DNA of 64,000 nucleotides from VXYL01 sp965243175 (GTDB taxonomy: Bacteria > Pseudomonadota > Gammaproteobacteria > Pseudomonadales > Azotimanducaceae), in the NCBI GenBank assembly GCA_965243175.1, contig OZ251532.1, positions 3,100,001-3,164,000 of the forward strand, written 5' to 3'. Under the pieces are notes generated by a model that saw nothing but the letters and a program-made list of their open reading frames with translations, had not been told where the DNA came from and searched no databases. Positions within the stretch are counted from its first letter, which is position 1. Each line of letters opens with the position of its first letter. The position numbers and the translations under genes are program-made. Below are positions 15,984-23,787 of this stretch, piece after piece.

Positions 15984-16085
15984 CAGCCCGTCGACGCAAG
16001 GATGCGCATGGTCGATTTCGGTTTTTGATGTGAGACATCGACCATTCCCACACTCTCGGCCCGCCGACGGGTGCAGAGTGTCGGC

Positions 16086-17141
16086 ATGGCCGTTTCCGAT
16101 CGCCCGTTCAAGCTCGTCCACGCCAACCCGCGCATGGTGGAGGACGTGGTGCGCGTCGTCGCCCCGCAGTGGGCGCACCGCCTCGACTACGCCGCGCTGA
16201 CCGCAGTGGACAAGGAGTACGTCGCCCGCGAGCAGCGCAACCGCGACGCGCTGCAGGCGCTGATCCAGGACAAGGTCTGGCGGGCGCCGATCAAGGACGC
16301 CGAGCCGCTCGCCAACGGCGAACGCCCCTACGTGGACATCCTGCTGGAATTCCAGGCCGACGTGGACCCGCGCATGGCGTGGCGGATGGCGGACTACATC
16401 CACGCGCTGCGCCTGAACCAGCGCGAGAGCGGCGTGGAGCAGCGCGAGGGCCGGCTGCCGGACCTGCTGTCGGTGGTGATCCACAACGGCGCCCGCATCT
16501 GGAACGCGCCGGCGGTGCTGCCGGGGCCGCTGGTCGGGCCACCGACGCAGGAGGGCCGGACGCGCAACATGGTGCGTATCTACGAAATCGTCGACTACAT
16601 CGCGCTGGCGGCGCAACGGGACCTGTTCGGACTGCCACTGCCGCCGGGCGGTCCGCTGGCGACCATGGTGGAGTTGGAGACGTCGCCGCCGGTCGAACTG
16701 GAGCGGCTGCTGCGGGAGGCGTTCCTGCGCCACGCGGAGGCGTCCTCTGCGGGGATGCGGCGCGGCTTCCACGCTCGCGTCCGGCACATGCGACGACGGC
16801 GTGGGATGCACACGCATGGGTTGTTGTACTATGAGAACTGGCTGCGGCGAGTGCAGCAAGGAGGACAACGGATGCCAACGTTGATGGAAGCCACCTGGGA
16901 CAAGTGGTTCGAGGAACACGACGCGCAAGTACGTGCGGAGGGCCGTGCCGAAGGCGCCATGCGCACGTTGCACCGCATGGCCGCGACCCGCTTTGACGCG
17001 CAGACCGCCGGCCGCCTGTCGGCGATGCTCCGCTCCGTCCACATCGATCGCTTGGACGACGTAGGCGACTTGATGCTCGTGTGCGAGACCGACAGCGAGC
17101 TGCTGGAGCGCGTTCGGGAACTCGGCGAAGACGGAGCGTAA
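16086..17141 (+). CDS. Rpn-family (PD-(D/E)XK) recombination-promoting nuclease/transposase-like protein, copy 1
   Basis: A 351-residue protein resembling the Rpn/transposase_31 family, DNA endonucleases that promote RecA-independent recombination. The core PYVDILLEFQADVDPRMAWR (near residues 81-100) holds the D, E and Q of the PD-(D/E)XK-type site. DRPFKLVHANPRMVEDVV forms the conserved N-terminus. The C-terminal region (FEEHDAQVRAEGRAEGAMRT) resembles the helical tail of these proteins. It is nearly identical to the gene at 26397-27467 (about 25 substitutions plus a four-residue indel by eye). The start at MAVSDR is chosen over an ATG 15 bases upstream because similarity to relatives begins there; no good SD is visible. 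A phoR fragment lies upstream. Confidence 0.85.
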   Translation: MAVSDRPFKLVHANPRMVEDVVRVVAPQWAHRLDYAALTAVDKEYVAREQRNRDALQALIQDKVWRAPIKDAEPLANGERPYVDILLEFQADVDPRMAWRMADYIHALRLNQRESGVEQREGRLPDLLSVVIHNGARIWNAPAVLPGPLVGPPTQEGRTRNMVRIYEIVDYIALAAQRDLFGLPLPPGGPLATMVELETSPPVELERLLREAFLRHAEASSAGMRRGFHARVRHMRRRRGMHTHGLLYYENWLRRVQQGGQRMPTLMEATWDKWFEEHDAQVRAEGRAEGAMRTLHRMAATRFDAQTAGRLSAMLRSVHIDRLDDVGDLMLVCETDSELLERVRELGEDGA

Positions 17142-17196
17142 TGGACACCCTGAGCGTACGAAACGTCGTTAACGCTCTAGACCGTGAGCGGCCATT

Positions 17197-18189
17197 CTAC
17201 GCGCTGGCCAGCCTCCTGCCTACGTGCAGCGGCGACTCGGGCGGCTCGCCACCGCCGTGCGCTTGCGCCAGAATGTCCATGATCGTCTCTCTAGTGGAAT
17301 ACTCTCGCTTTGCATTTCGAACCAGCGCTGCCAACGGGATGTCTTCAATCTCCTCCACGGCTTCGTCAATGAAATCATGTGGTAGACGTAGCCTAAAGTA
17401 GAGCAACGCAACGAGATTGTGGTGTCCCCGACGGTGAGTGAGCGAGTAGCGGCGAAGACCGGAGTCGGGGCTTCCCGTAGATACACGCGCCGCTAGTTGC
17501 TCTGCGAACCGCCAGAACGCTTGCTGTCGTTTGGGATCGACGCGGTAGACGAATAGCGTGGCCACGCCCGGCTGTCCGCTCTGTGCGAACGGTGTCAGCG
17601 CTTCACCAAGCAGCGTCATGTCCTCTTCGTACAGCTTGTCGTCGTCGGGTCTTCGTCTTGGCGTGGTGCCTTGACTGCTTTTCCCGAATGTCATTGGGTC
17701 CATCGAGAACAGCCACGGCACTTGGAGGTCGTCAGGACAGGCCAGCACACCGCCATCGCGGACTTGGGAGCGCCACGATGCGCGGCACACCTTCACGGAC
17801 GAACCATGCCACGCTCGTGTCAGTTCTCCGTGTTTCGTCGCGGATGTCTCCGCGATGCCTCCGGCGAGTCCTCTTTCGCCACGGAGCGCGCGCAAGAGTT
17901 CGGCCGAGTTCGGGTAGTGCGTGTCGGAAGCGGAAGTCCGGCGATAAGCGGTGACGATCAAGGGTTCGTCTTCTCGGGGATCTTGTTCGCTCAGGCTCAG
18001 CGCCAGCTTCAGGTGGCATCTCATTAAGCCCCGCTGGGGTACGTTCAGCGGGACGTCGAGGGCCTCGAACGGCGCCATGCCGTGGGTGAGGGCGATGTGG
18101 AGGCCTGCGGGATTCTCGGCCCGCAGACGTTCCGCGACAGCGACCTCCACGCTGTGCTGCAAGAAGTTGCCGTCGTTTCCCTTGGCCAT
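17197..18189 (-). CDS. Uncharacterised protein with GNDGN start motif
   Basis: A 330-residue protein starting MAKGNDGNFLQHSVEVAVAE. I know the GNDGNxxQHxVE pattern only from proteins annotated as hypothetical. Further conserved-looking pieces are LHIALTHGMAPFEALD, VPWLFSMDPMTFG near the middle, and LFVYRVDPKRQQAFWRFAEQ. The last is followed by a short tail with RGHHNLVALLYF. The opening motif, plus an FSMDPM acidic loop, is loosely like RlmJ/TcmP-type methyltransferases, but no SAM-binding Gly-rich loop is evident. It is transcribed opposite to the adjacent Rpn gene and has somewhat lower G+C than its neighbours. Function unknown; an accessory-gene origin is likely. Confidence 0.65.
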   Translation of the reverse strand: MAKGNDGNFLQHSVEVAVAERLRAENPAGLHIALTHGMAPFEALDVPLNVPQRGLMRCHLKLALSLSEQDPREDEPLIVTAYRRTSASDTHYPNSAELLRALRGERGLAGGIAETSATKHGELTRAWHGSSVKVCRASWRSQVRDGGVLACPDDLQVPWLFSMDPMTFGKSSQGTTPRRRPDDDKLYEEDMTLLGEALTPFAQSGQPGVATLFVYRVDPKRQQAFWRFAEQLAARVSTGSPDSGLRRYSLTHRRGHHNLVALLYFRLRLPHDFIDEAVEEIEDIPLAALVRNAKREYSTRETIMDILAQAHGGGEPPESPLHVGRRLASA

Positions 18190-18254
18190 CGGTGTGTTGC
18201 TCGTCTGAACTTGGCCGCTCTGGCGCGGCCATCGTCGTTTGCGGCGAGAGTGTA

Positions 18255-18899
18255 CTACTCGAACGCCAGCCCGGTCGCCTTCGCAAGGTCTTGAATGGCC
18301 TGCTCCTCCGTGACGACCTTGATCGTCGTCATGCCCATGACCCTCGCGGGCTTCAGGTTGATGCCCAGGTCGTCCAGGAAGACGGCGCGTTCCGGCGTCA
18401 CGCCCAGCCGTTCGCAGGCGATTTCGTAGATGCGCGGTTGCGGCTTGCGCACGCCCTCGACGCTCGATTCCACGATCACGTCGAATAGGGCCATCACCTT
18501 GGCGGCTTGCTCGGCACGGTCGTCGCTTGCCGCCATCGTCGGGCCGTCGCCAGCCTTCTTCATGTTGTTGGTGATGCAGCCGACCTTGAAGTGGCGCTTG
18601 CACTCGGCGAGCACGGCGGCCATGCGTGGGCGGAAGTCGCCGGAAAGGAGTTCCAGCACGTCCTTGCCGCGTACGCTGTGGCCGAGGGCTTCGGCTTCCT
18701 TGCGGAACTCCACGTCGAAGCCCTCGGCGTCGGTGATGGAGGACTCGAAGCGGGCCCAGGCGTTCGTGTCCGGGGTGGTGGAGTTGATGGTGCGGATGAA
18801 GTTCTCCGGCAGTCCGCGCGCGTTCTCGAAACGGGCGAACGCCTCGAACGGGCTGCTGGTGAAGACGCCGCCGAAATCCCAGAGGATCGCTTCGATCAT
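18255..18899 (-). CDS. HAD-superfamily hydrolase
   Basis: A 214-residue HAD-IA type protein. Motif I is LWDFGGVF (residues 6-13), in which the usual second Asp is replaced by Gly, as in the epoxide-hydrolase N-domain/ACAD10 branch (DFGGV type). Motif II is GCITNN, motif III the Lys in VRKPQPRIYEIA, and motif IV VFLDDLGIN. The loss of the acid Asp means phosphatase activity is uncertain. Its ATG overlaps the stop of the alpha/beta hydrolase gene (ATGA), so it is the third gene of a coupled operon with an LLM oxidoreductase. Confidence 0.88.
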   Translation of the reverse strand: MIEAILWDFGGVFTSSPFEAFARFENARGLPENFIRTINSTTPDTNAWARFESSITDAEGFDVEFRKEAEALGHSVRGKDVLELLSGDFRPRMAAVLAECKRHFKVGCITNNMKKAGDGPTMAASDDRAEQAAKVMALFDVIVESSVEGVRKPQPRIYEIACERLGVTPERAVFLDDLGINLKPARVMGMTTIKVVTEEQAIQDLAKATGLAFE

Positions 18900-19699
18900 C
18901 GCGGTGCCTGATCGGTCAGAAAGGCGTTGATTTCCCGAGCCAGCGCATCCGGCGCGTCGAGTTCGGGCAGATGGCCAGCCTCGGCGATGGTGGCGCTGCG
19001 CACCGGGCCAGCCACTGCTTTGGCGAAGCGGGCGTTGTAGGACGCTGGCAGCACACGGTCGTTCTCGCCTCGCGCGAGCAGCGTTGGATGATGGACGCGA
19101 TGCAGGCGCCCGAGCACGCCGGTGTCGCCGAACGGGAACAGCAGCCTCGCTGCCGATTCCATGGCGCGGCTGTGCATCACCTGCCATTCCAGCGCGTCCT
19201 CGCCCTCCGGCACCTGCCAGGCTCGCTTCCAGTTCTCCGGGTCTTCGCAGACGAGGTTCGGAATGGAGTCCGGCCCGGGCACCTGCGCCCAGATGTCGGC
19301 CGAGGGTTCGTCGGCGTCGAAGCAGCCGAAAGGCGCGATCAGCACCAGTCGATTCACGAACCCGCCGGCGATTGCCGCCACTTCCGCAGCCAACGCGCCG
19401 CCGACCGAGCTGCCCACCAAGTCCACCTGTTCCGAGTCCAAAGCCTCGATGGTCTCGACAGCGTGGACGATCCAATCGAGCAGGCCGTCCAAATGGCGGA
19501 AGTCCGCGGCGCCGGGGAAGCCGGGCAGCGACGGCGCGATCACTCGTCGCGTTGCCGCCAGGTGGTCGAGGAAGGGAATCCAGCGGGGCAAGCCGCCGAT
19601 GCCGGCGAAGAACACCGCTGGCGGGACGTTCGGATTGGCGCCCGCTTCCAGTACGCGAACCGGCTTGCCGCCAATCGTGAGCGAGCGCTCGCTTGCCAT
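18896..19699 (-). CDS. Alpha/beta hydrolase
   Basis: A 267-residue hydrolase without a signal peptide. The nucleophile elbow is DLVGSSVGGALA (Ser about residue 97), the acid is in RGENDRVLPASY, and the His in AEAGHLPELDAP. An oxyanion FFAGIGGLPRW segment lies near residue 30. It sits between an LLM oxidoreductase and a HAD protein, overlapping both by 1-4 bases (TGATG upstream, ATGA downstream), so the three are one operon. The order oxidoreductase-hydrolase-HAD suggests sequential breakdown of an ester or lactone product, but the substrate is unknown. Confidence 0.87.
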   Translation of the reverse strand: MASERSLTIGGKPVRVLEAGANPNVPPAVFFAGIGGLPRWIPFLDHLAATRRVIAPSLPGFPGAADFRHLDGLLDWIVHAVETIEALDSEQVDLVGSSVGGALAAEVAAIAGGFVNRLVLIAPFGCFDADEPSADIWAQVPGPDSIPNLVCEDPENWKRAWQVPEGEDALEWQVMHSRAMESAARLLFPFGDTGVLGRLHRVHHPTLLARGENDRVLPASYNARFAKAVAGPVRSATIAEAGHLPELDAPDALAREINAFLTDQAPR

Positions 19700-20964
19700 C
19701 ACGCGGCCTTGGCGGTGCGCGGCGTGGCGCGTTCGGCGAGCGGCTTCGGCCACCAGTCGTCCTGCCATTGGTCGTCGAACAGGTCGCGGATCTGCGGCAG
19801 CACCTTCTCCGCGTACAGGCGCGTGTTGTACTTCGCAAGCTCGGTGGACATGTTGCCGAACTGGCAGAGCAGCATCAGATGGCCGACGTTGAGGTTGACG
19901 CACACCTCGCGGATGCGCTCGGCCACTTGGTCCGGATCGCCAGCGATCACGTAGCCGAGGTCCAGAATGTCCTGCCAATCCCGCGCCGCGCCCATTCCGC
20001 CACGGTTTCCGGCGGGTGCCGCAGCGCTGCGTTGCGCGGCCAACGCCACTTGCGACTGCACCTTGGCGCGAATCGTCGCCTCCGATTGATAGCCGGCGGG
20101 CGACGCCCACTTCGGGTTCACGTGCAGGCAGCGCCCGTAGAAGTACTCGGCCGGCTCTTTGTAGAGTTCCAGCGCTTCCTGTTCCGTCTCGCCCACGGCG
20201 ACGAACTGCAGAAAGCCCGCGCGGTACGGGTTGCGGTCCTTGCCGAGCCGGTCCATCTCGTCCCAGAAGCCTTTCATCGTGGCTTCGCCGGCCTTGTAGC
20301 CGAAGTAGGAGAGATAGCTGTAGACGTAGTCCTTCTCCGCGCACCAGCGCCAGGTCTCCACCGAACCGCCGCCGGGAATCCACACCGGCGGATGCGGCTC
20401 CTGCACGGGGCGCGGCCAGACGTTCACGTAGCGCAGCTGGTTGTAGCGCCCGTCGAAGGAGAACGTCTCCGGTTCCTGCCACGCCCGCATCACCAGGTCG
20501 TGCGCTTCGTAGTAGCGGTCGCGCAGCTTCGAGGGGTTCTGGCCGTAGGCGAAGATGGTGTCCATCGGCGTGCCCACCGGGAAGCCCGCGATCAGGCGCC
20601 CGCCGGACATGCAGTCGAGCATGGCGAACTCCTCGGCCACCCGCGTCGGCGGGTTGTAGAGGGCGAGCGAGTTGCCCATCACGCAGATGGCCGGGCTGCT
20701 GGTGCGGCGCGTGAGCGTGGAGGCGATGAGGTTCGGCGAGGGCATCAGGCCGTAGCCGTTCTGATGGTGCTCGTTGCAGCAGATGCCGTCGAAGCCCACC
20801 TCGCCCGCGTACTCCAGCTCGTCGAGATACTCGTTGTAGTGCTCGTGAACGCGCTTGGCGTCCAGCAGGCTGGCGTCGATGTCCACCCACACGGACGGAT
20901 GCTCCTCGCGGAAATCGTCCGGCAGGTCCTTGTACGGCATGAGATGAAACCAGAGGTTCTTCAA
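19699..20964 (-). CDS. LLM-class flavin-dependent oxidoreductase
   Basis: A 421-residue bacterial-luciferase-like oxidoreductase with the long-chain monooxygenase pattern: WFHLMPYKDLPDDF at the N-terminus, YLDELEYAGEVGFDGICCNE, NSLALYNPPTRVAEEFAMLD, SGGRLIAGFPVGT and VWIPGGGSVETW. The start is TTG 20964: GGAG lies 7 bases upstream, and it gives the expected MKNLWFHLMPYKDLP beginning, whereas an upstream ATG would add unlikely residues. It is the first gene of the oxidoreductase/alpha-beta hydrolase/HAD operon. The cofactor is probably FMN. The reaction is unknown, but oxidation of a small organic ring or ketone is typical for the family. Confidence 0.9.
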   Translation of the reverse strand: MKNLWFHLMPYKDLPDDFREEHPSVWVDIDASLLDAKRVHEHYNEYLDELEYAGEVGFDGICCNEHHQNGYGLMPSPNLIASTLTRRTSSPAICVMGNSLALYNPPTRVAEEFAMLDCMSGGRLIAGFPVGTPMDTIFAYGQNPSKLRDRYYEAHDLVMRAWQEPETFSFDGRYNQLRYVNVWPRPVQEPHPPVWIPGGGSVETWRWCAEKDYVYSYLSYFGYKAGEATMKGFWDEMDRLGKDRNPYRAGFLQFVAVGETEQEALELYKEPAEYFYGRCLHVNPKWASPAGYQSEATIRAKVQSQVALAAQRSAAAPAGNRGGMGAARDWQDILDLGYVIAGDPDQVAERIREVCVNLNVGHLMLLCQFGNMSTELAKYNTRLYAEKVLPQIRDLFDDQWQDDWWPKPLAERATPRTAKAA

Positions 20965-21124
20965 CGTCGCGCTCCAACGGTGGGAGGACGCCGATGGTAG
21001 CGCGTCTCGGCTCGCGTTGGGGATTCGCCGACCACAGCGCCTCCGCTTGGAGCGTAGGCAGCGCGCGGTTTCGTTGCGTAGAATGGTCGCAGCCCAAGTC
21101 GCTGAACCAAGGAGCAGATGCCCA

Positions 21125-21739
21125 ATGTCCCTCACCGTCGAGTTCCATTTCGATTTCGGCAGTCCGAACGCCTATCTCTCGCACTTGGTCATTCCGGCCA
21201 TCGAGTCGCGCACGGGCGTGGCGTTCAGCTACGTGCCGGTGCTGCTCGGCGGGGTCTTCAAGGCCACCAACAACGTCTCGCCGATGGTCTCCCTGCAAGG
21301 TATCAAGAACAAGCCGGAGTACCAGCGCTTGGAGACCGAGCGCTTCGTACGCCAGCACGACATCACCGAGTACCGCTCCAACCCGCACTTCCCCGTCAAC
21401 ACGTTGCAGATCATGCGCGGCGCGGTCTTCGCCGAGCGCGAGGGATTCCTCGCCAGCTACGTGGACGCCGTGTACCGCCACATGTGGGCGGAGCAGAAGA
21501 AGATGGACGACGCGGAAGTGATCGCGGCGGCGCTCGCAGAGGCTGACCTGCCAGCCGAGCGGATCATGGCCGGCATCCAGGACCCGGAGGTGAAGGCGAA
21601 GCTCATCGCCAACACCGAGTCCGCCGTGGAACGCGGCGTCTTCGGCTCGCCGAGCTTCTTCGTCGGCGACGAGCTCTTCTTCGGCAAGGACAAGCTCCGC
21701 GACGTGGAGGACGAAATCGAACGCCAGCGGGGAGCGTAA
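21125..21739 (+). CDS. 2-hydroxychromene-2-carboxylate isomerase/DsbA-family protein
   Basis: A 204-residue thioredoxin-fold protein of the kappa-class glutathione transferase type. FHFDFGSPNAYLSHLVIPAI (residues 6-25) carries the active Ser of 2-hydroxychromene-2-carboxylate isomerase. PVLLGGVFKATNN, NSPHFPVNT-like residues (NPHFPVNTLQIMRGAVFAE), and GVFGSPSFFVGDELFFGKD complete the family signature. It usually acts in cytosolic aromatic catabolism or detoxification with glutathione. The ATG follows an AAGGAG at about 10 bases. A GTG-started nuclease-like gene follows 27 bases later; the two are not obviously related in function. Confidence 0.9.
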   Translation: MSLTVEFHFDFGSPNAYLSHLVIPAIESRTGVAFSYVPVLLGGVFKATNNVSPMVSLQGIKNKPEYQRLETERFVRQHDITEYRSNPHFPVNTLQIMRGAVFAEREGFLASYVDAVYRHMWAEQKKMDDAEVIAAALAEADLPAERIMAGIQDPEVKAKLIANTESAVERGVFGSPSFFVGDELFFGKDKLRDVEDEIERQRGA

Positions 21740-21766
21740 GGGTACGGCGCAGCAAGGCAGATCAGG

Positions 21767-22891
21767 GTGGACGACAGAATCTACACGATGCAAGGCGACG
21801 AGGTGACGCCCCTCACCGCCGATGCGTTCCAAACGGAGGACGCACTCCAAGAGCTCATCGCGGCGCACCCGGAGTTGCTCGCTTGGGAACAGATGCGGCC
21901 CGGCGAGCCCATGCGTTGGCTGTTGATCGGGCGAGAAATCGGAATCGCCGAAGAGCTTGGCACCGGCGATCGGTGGGCCGTGGACCTCCTGTTCATCGAT
22001 CAGGACGCAGTGCCGACGCTGGTTGAGGTCAAGCGTGGTGCCAACCCTCAAGTTCGCCGCGAAGTCGTCGGCCAGATGCTGGAGTACGCCGCCAACGCAT
22101 CACGCACATGGACGGTGGACAAGCTGCGCAAGGCGTTCGAGAACTCGAATGAGCCGAATGCCGTCGGCGATTTCTTGGATGAAGGCGAGACCGATGAGGG
22201 GTTCTGGGAAAAGGTGGCCACCAGCCTCGCTGCAAGGCGTTTGCGGCTGCTGTTCGTTGCCGACGACGTGCCCGACGAATTGACGCGCATCGTCGAGTTC
22301 CTCAACGGCGTCACGGCGTCCCACTTGGAAGTGCTGGCCGTCGAAATCAAGAAGTACGATGGAGGAACAGGGCTGAGAACACTCGTGCCGCGTGTCATCG
22401 GTAGAACCGCGAAGGCCGTTCGCGGAGAACGCCAGATCGAGAATTTCAATCGCGAGTCGTTCTTGGATGCGTTCGGTGACCATGCGTCGCGAAGTGCGGC
22501 AGAGAAGTTGGTGGATGTGGCCGAAGAGCACGGGTGGGTCGATTGGCGAACGGCGGGAATCATCCTCTACCAAGCGCTAACGTCGTCTTGGCGGTCTTGG
22601 GTCGCCGTGGCGTGGATCAGCCCGCCCGGCGTTCGTGGGTGGAGGGGACTCAGGAACTTCACGTTCGGCGACTGGGCGCTGATTAAGGACCCTGCTGCCC
22701 CGCCCCACATCGAGAAGATACTCACGGGCTGGTTGTCGGAGTTCTCCGACGACGAGTTTGCGTCGGACGTGTCGGGTGGATGGGGTGCTGGGTGGCGAGT
22801 GAGTCCGGAGGACGCGGCGCGCCACGTCGACACGCTGGCCAAGCGTCTGGAGAAGGTCCTCAAGGACTTGGGCGCCGCCGAGCCTCCGTAG
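21767..22891 (+). CDS. NucS-like/PD-(D/E)XK domain protein, unknown function
   Basis: A 374-residue protein starting at GTG. The first 120 residues have an endonuclease-like core: QTEDALQELIAAHPELLAWE, DRWAVDLLFIDQDAVPTLVE and VKRGANPQVRREVVGQMLEY. The Asp in VDLLF, the Glu-Val-Lys in LVEVKRG and the spacing fit a PD-(D/E)XK (NucS/RecB-like) site. The rest of the protein is not recognised. This is one of several stand-alone PD-(D/E)XK-like proteins in the window. A role in DNA repair, restriction or defence is plausible but unproven; it has no associated methylase or helicase. Confidence 0.78.
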   Translation: MDDRIYTMQGDEVTPLTADAFQTEDALQELIAAHPELLAWEQMRPGEPMRWLLIGREIGIAEELGTGDRWAVDLLFIDQDAVPTLVEVKRGANPQVRREVVGQMLEYAANASRTWTVDKLRKAFENSNEPNAVGDFLDEGETDEGFWEKVATSLAARRLRLLFVADDVPDELTRIVEFLNGVTASHLEVLAVEIKKYDGGTGLRTLVPRVIGRTAKAVRGERQIENFNRESFLDAFGDHASRSAAEKLVDVAEEHGWVDWRTAGIILYQALTSSWRSWVAVAWISPPGVRGWRGLRNFTFGDWALIKDPAAPPHIEKILTGWLSEFSDDEFASDVSGGWGAGWRVSPEDAARHVDTLAKRLEKVLKDLGAAEPP

Positions 22892-22948
22892 CGCCGAACC
22901 TAGCGCTATATGGCATCCCCATCCGGCCCACCTTCCAAGGAGCATTGA

Positions 22949-23734
22949 ATGGACATCGAGAACGGCGTCGCCATCGTTACGGGTTCCTCCTCGGGCGTTG
23001 GCGCGGCCTGCGCTCGGCAGTTGGCGGAGCGGGGTTGCCATGTGGCGATCAACTATTCGCGCAACGAAGCGGGTGCGCGGGAAACCGAGGCCGCTTGCCG
23101 CGAGTTCGGCGTGGAAACCGTCGTCGTCAGGGCCGACGTGGCGAACGACGATGAATGTCGCGCCCTAGCTGGCGCGGCGCTCGAGAAATGGGGGCGGGTG
23201 GATGCGCTGGTGAACAACGCCGGCACCACCAAGTTCAATCCGCACGACCAGCTGGACGGCCTCTCCAAGCAGGACTTCCTGGACATCTACTCCGTCAACA
23301 CCGTTGGCGCCTACCAGATGGCCCGCGCCGTCGCCGCGGCCATGAAGCGCGGCGGACGCGGCAGCATCGTCAACGTCGCCTCCATCGCCGCGGTCACCGG
23401 CGTTGGCAGTTCCATTGCCTACGCGGCGTCGAAGGGCGCGATGGTCACGCTCACGCTCTCCCTGGCGCGCGTACTGGGGCCGGAGGTCCGCGTCAACGTG
23501 GTGTGTCCCGGGTTCATCCAGGGCGATTGGCTGGAGCAGGGCTTGGGCAAGGAGCGCTACGCGGCGGCCAAGGCTGCGCTCGAAGACAGCGCGCCGCTGC
23601 GCCTCACCACCACGCCGGACACCGTGGCGGAGGCGATTCTCTACTTCATCGCCGGGGCGGACGTAATCACCGGCGAATCCCTGCTGGTGGACGGCGGCAA
23701 CCACCTCTCCACCGCGCCCCTGGCCCGCCGCTGA
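22949..23734 (+). CDS. SDR-family NAD(P)-dependent oxidoreductase
   Basis: A 261-residue classical short-chain dehydrogenase/reductase. Residues 9-15 hold the Gly motif (TGSSSGVG), followed by LVNNAGTT near residue 88 and an active site of SIAAVTG/YAASKG (Tyr about 153, Lys about 157). PGFIQG and the C-terminal GESLLVDGGNH follow as expected. It has a GGAGC site before the ATG and no tight neighbour. The preference for NADH or NADPH is not clear; the asparagine and arginine after the beta2 strand (NYSRNEAG) favour NADPH. Substrate unknown. Confidence 0.93.
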   Translation: MDIENGVAIVTGSSSGVGAACARQLAERGCHVAINYSRNEAGARETEAACREFGVETVVVRADVANDDECRALAGAALEKWGRVDALVNNAGTTKFNPHDQLDGLSKQDFLDIYSVNTVGAYQMARAVAAAMKRGGRGSIVNVASIAAVTGVGSSIAYAASKGAMVTLTLSLARVLGPEVRVNVVCPGFIQGDWLEQGLGKERYAAAKAALEDSAPLRLTTTPDTVAEAILYFIAGADVITGESLLVDGGNHLSTAPLARR

Positions 23735-23787
23735 GCGGAGCGGGGCTATACTGCGGGGCTGTCGAAGGTCAAAGGAGCATCTCCGCC

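Noticed and set aside
15708..16028. A 106-residue open frame containing the phoR fragment, as a real gene
   Set aside because: Only the 74-base piece resembles a protein; the rest is promoter and leader sequence.
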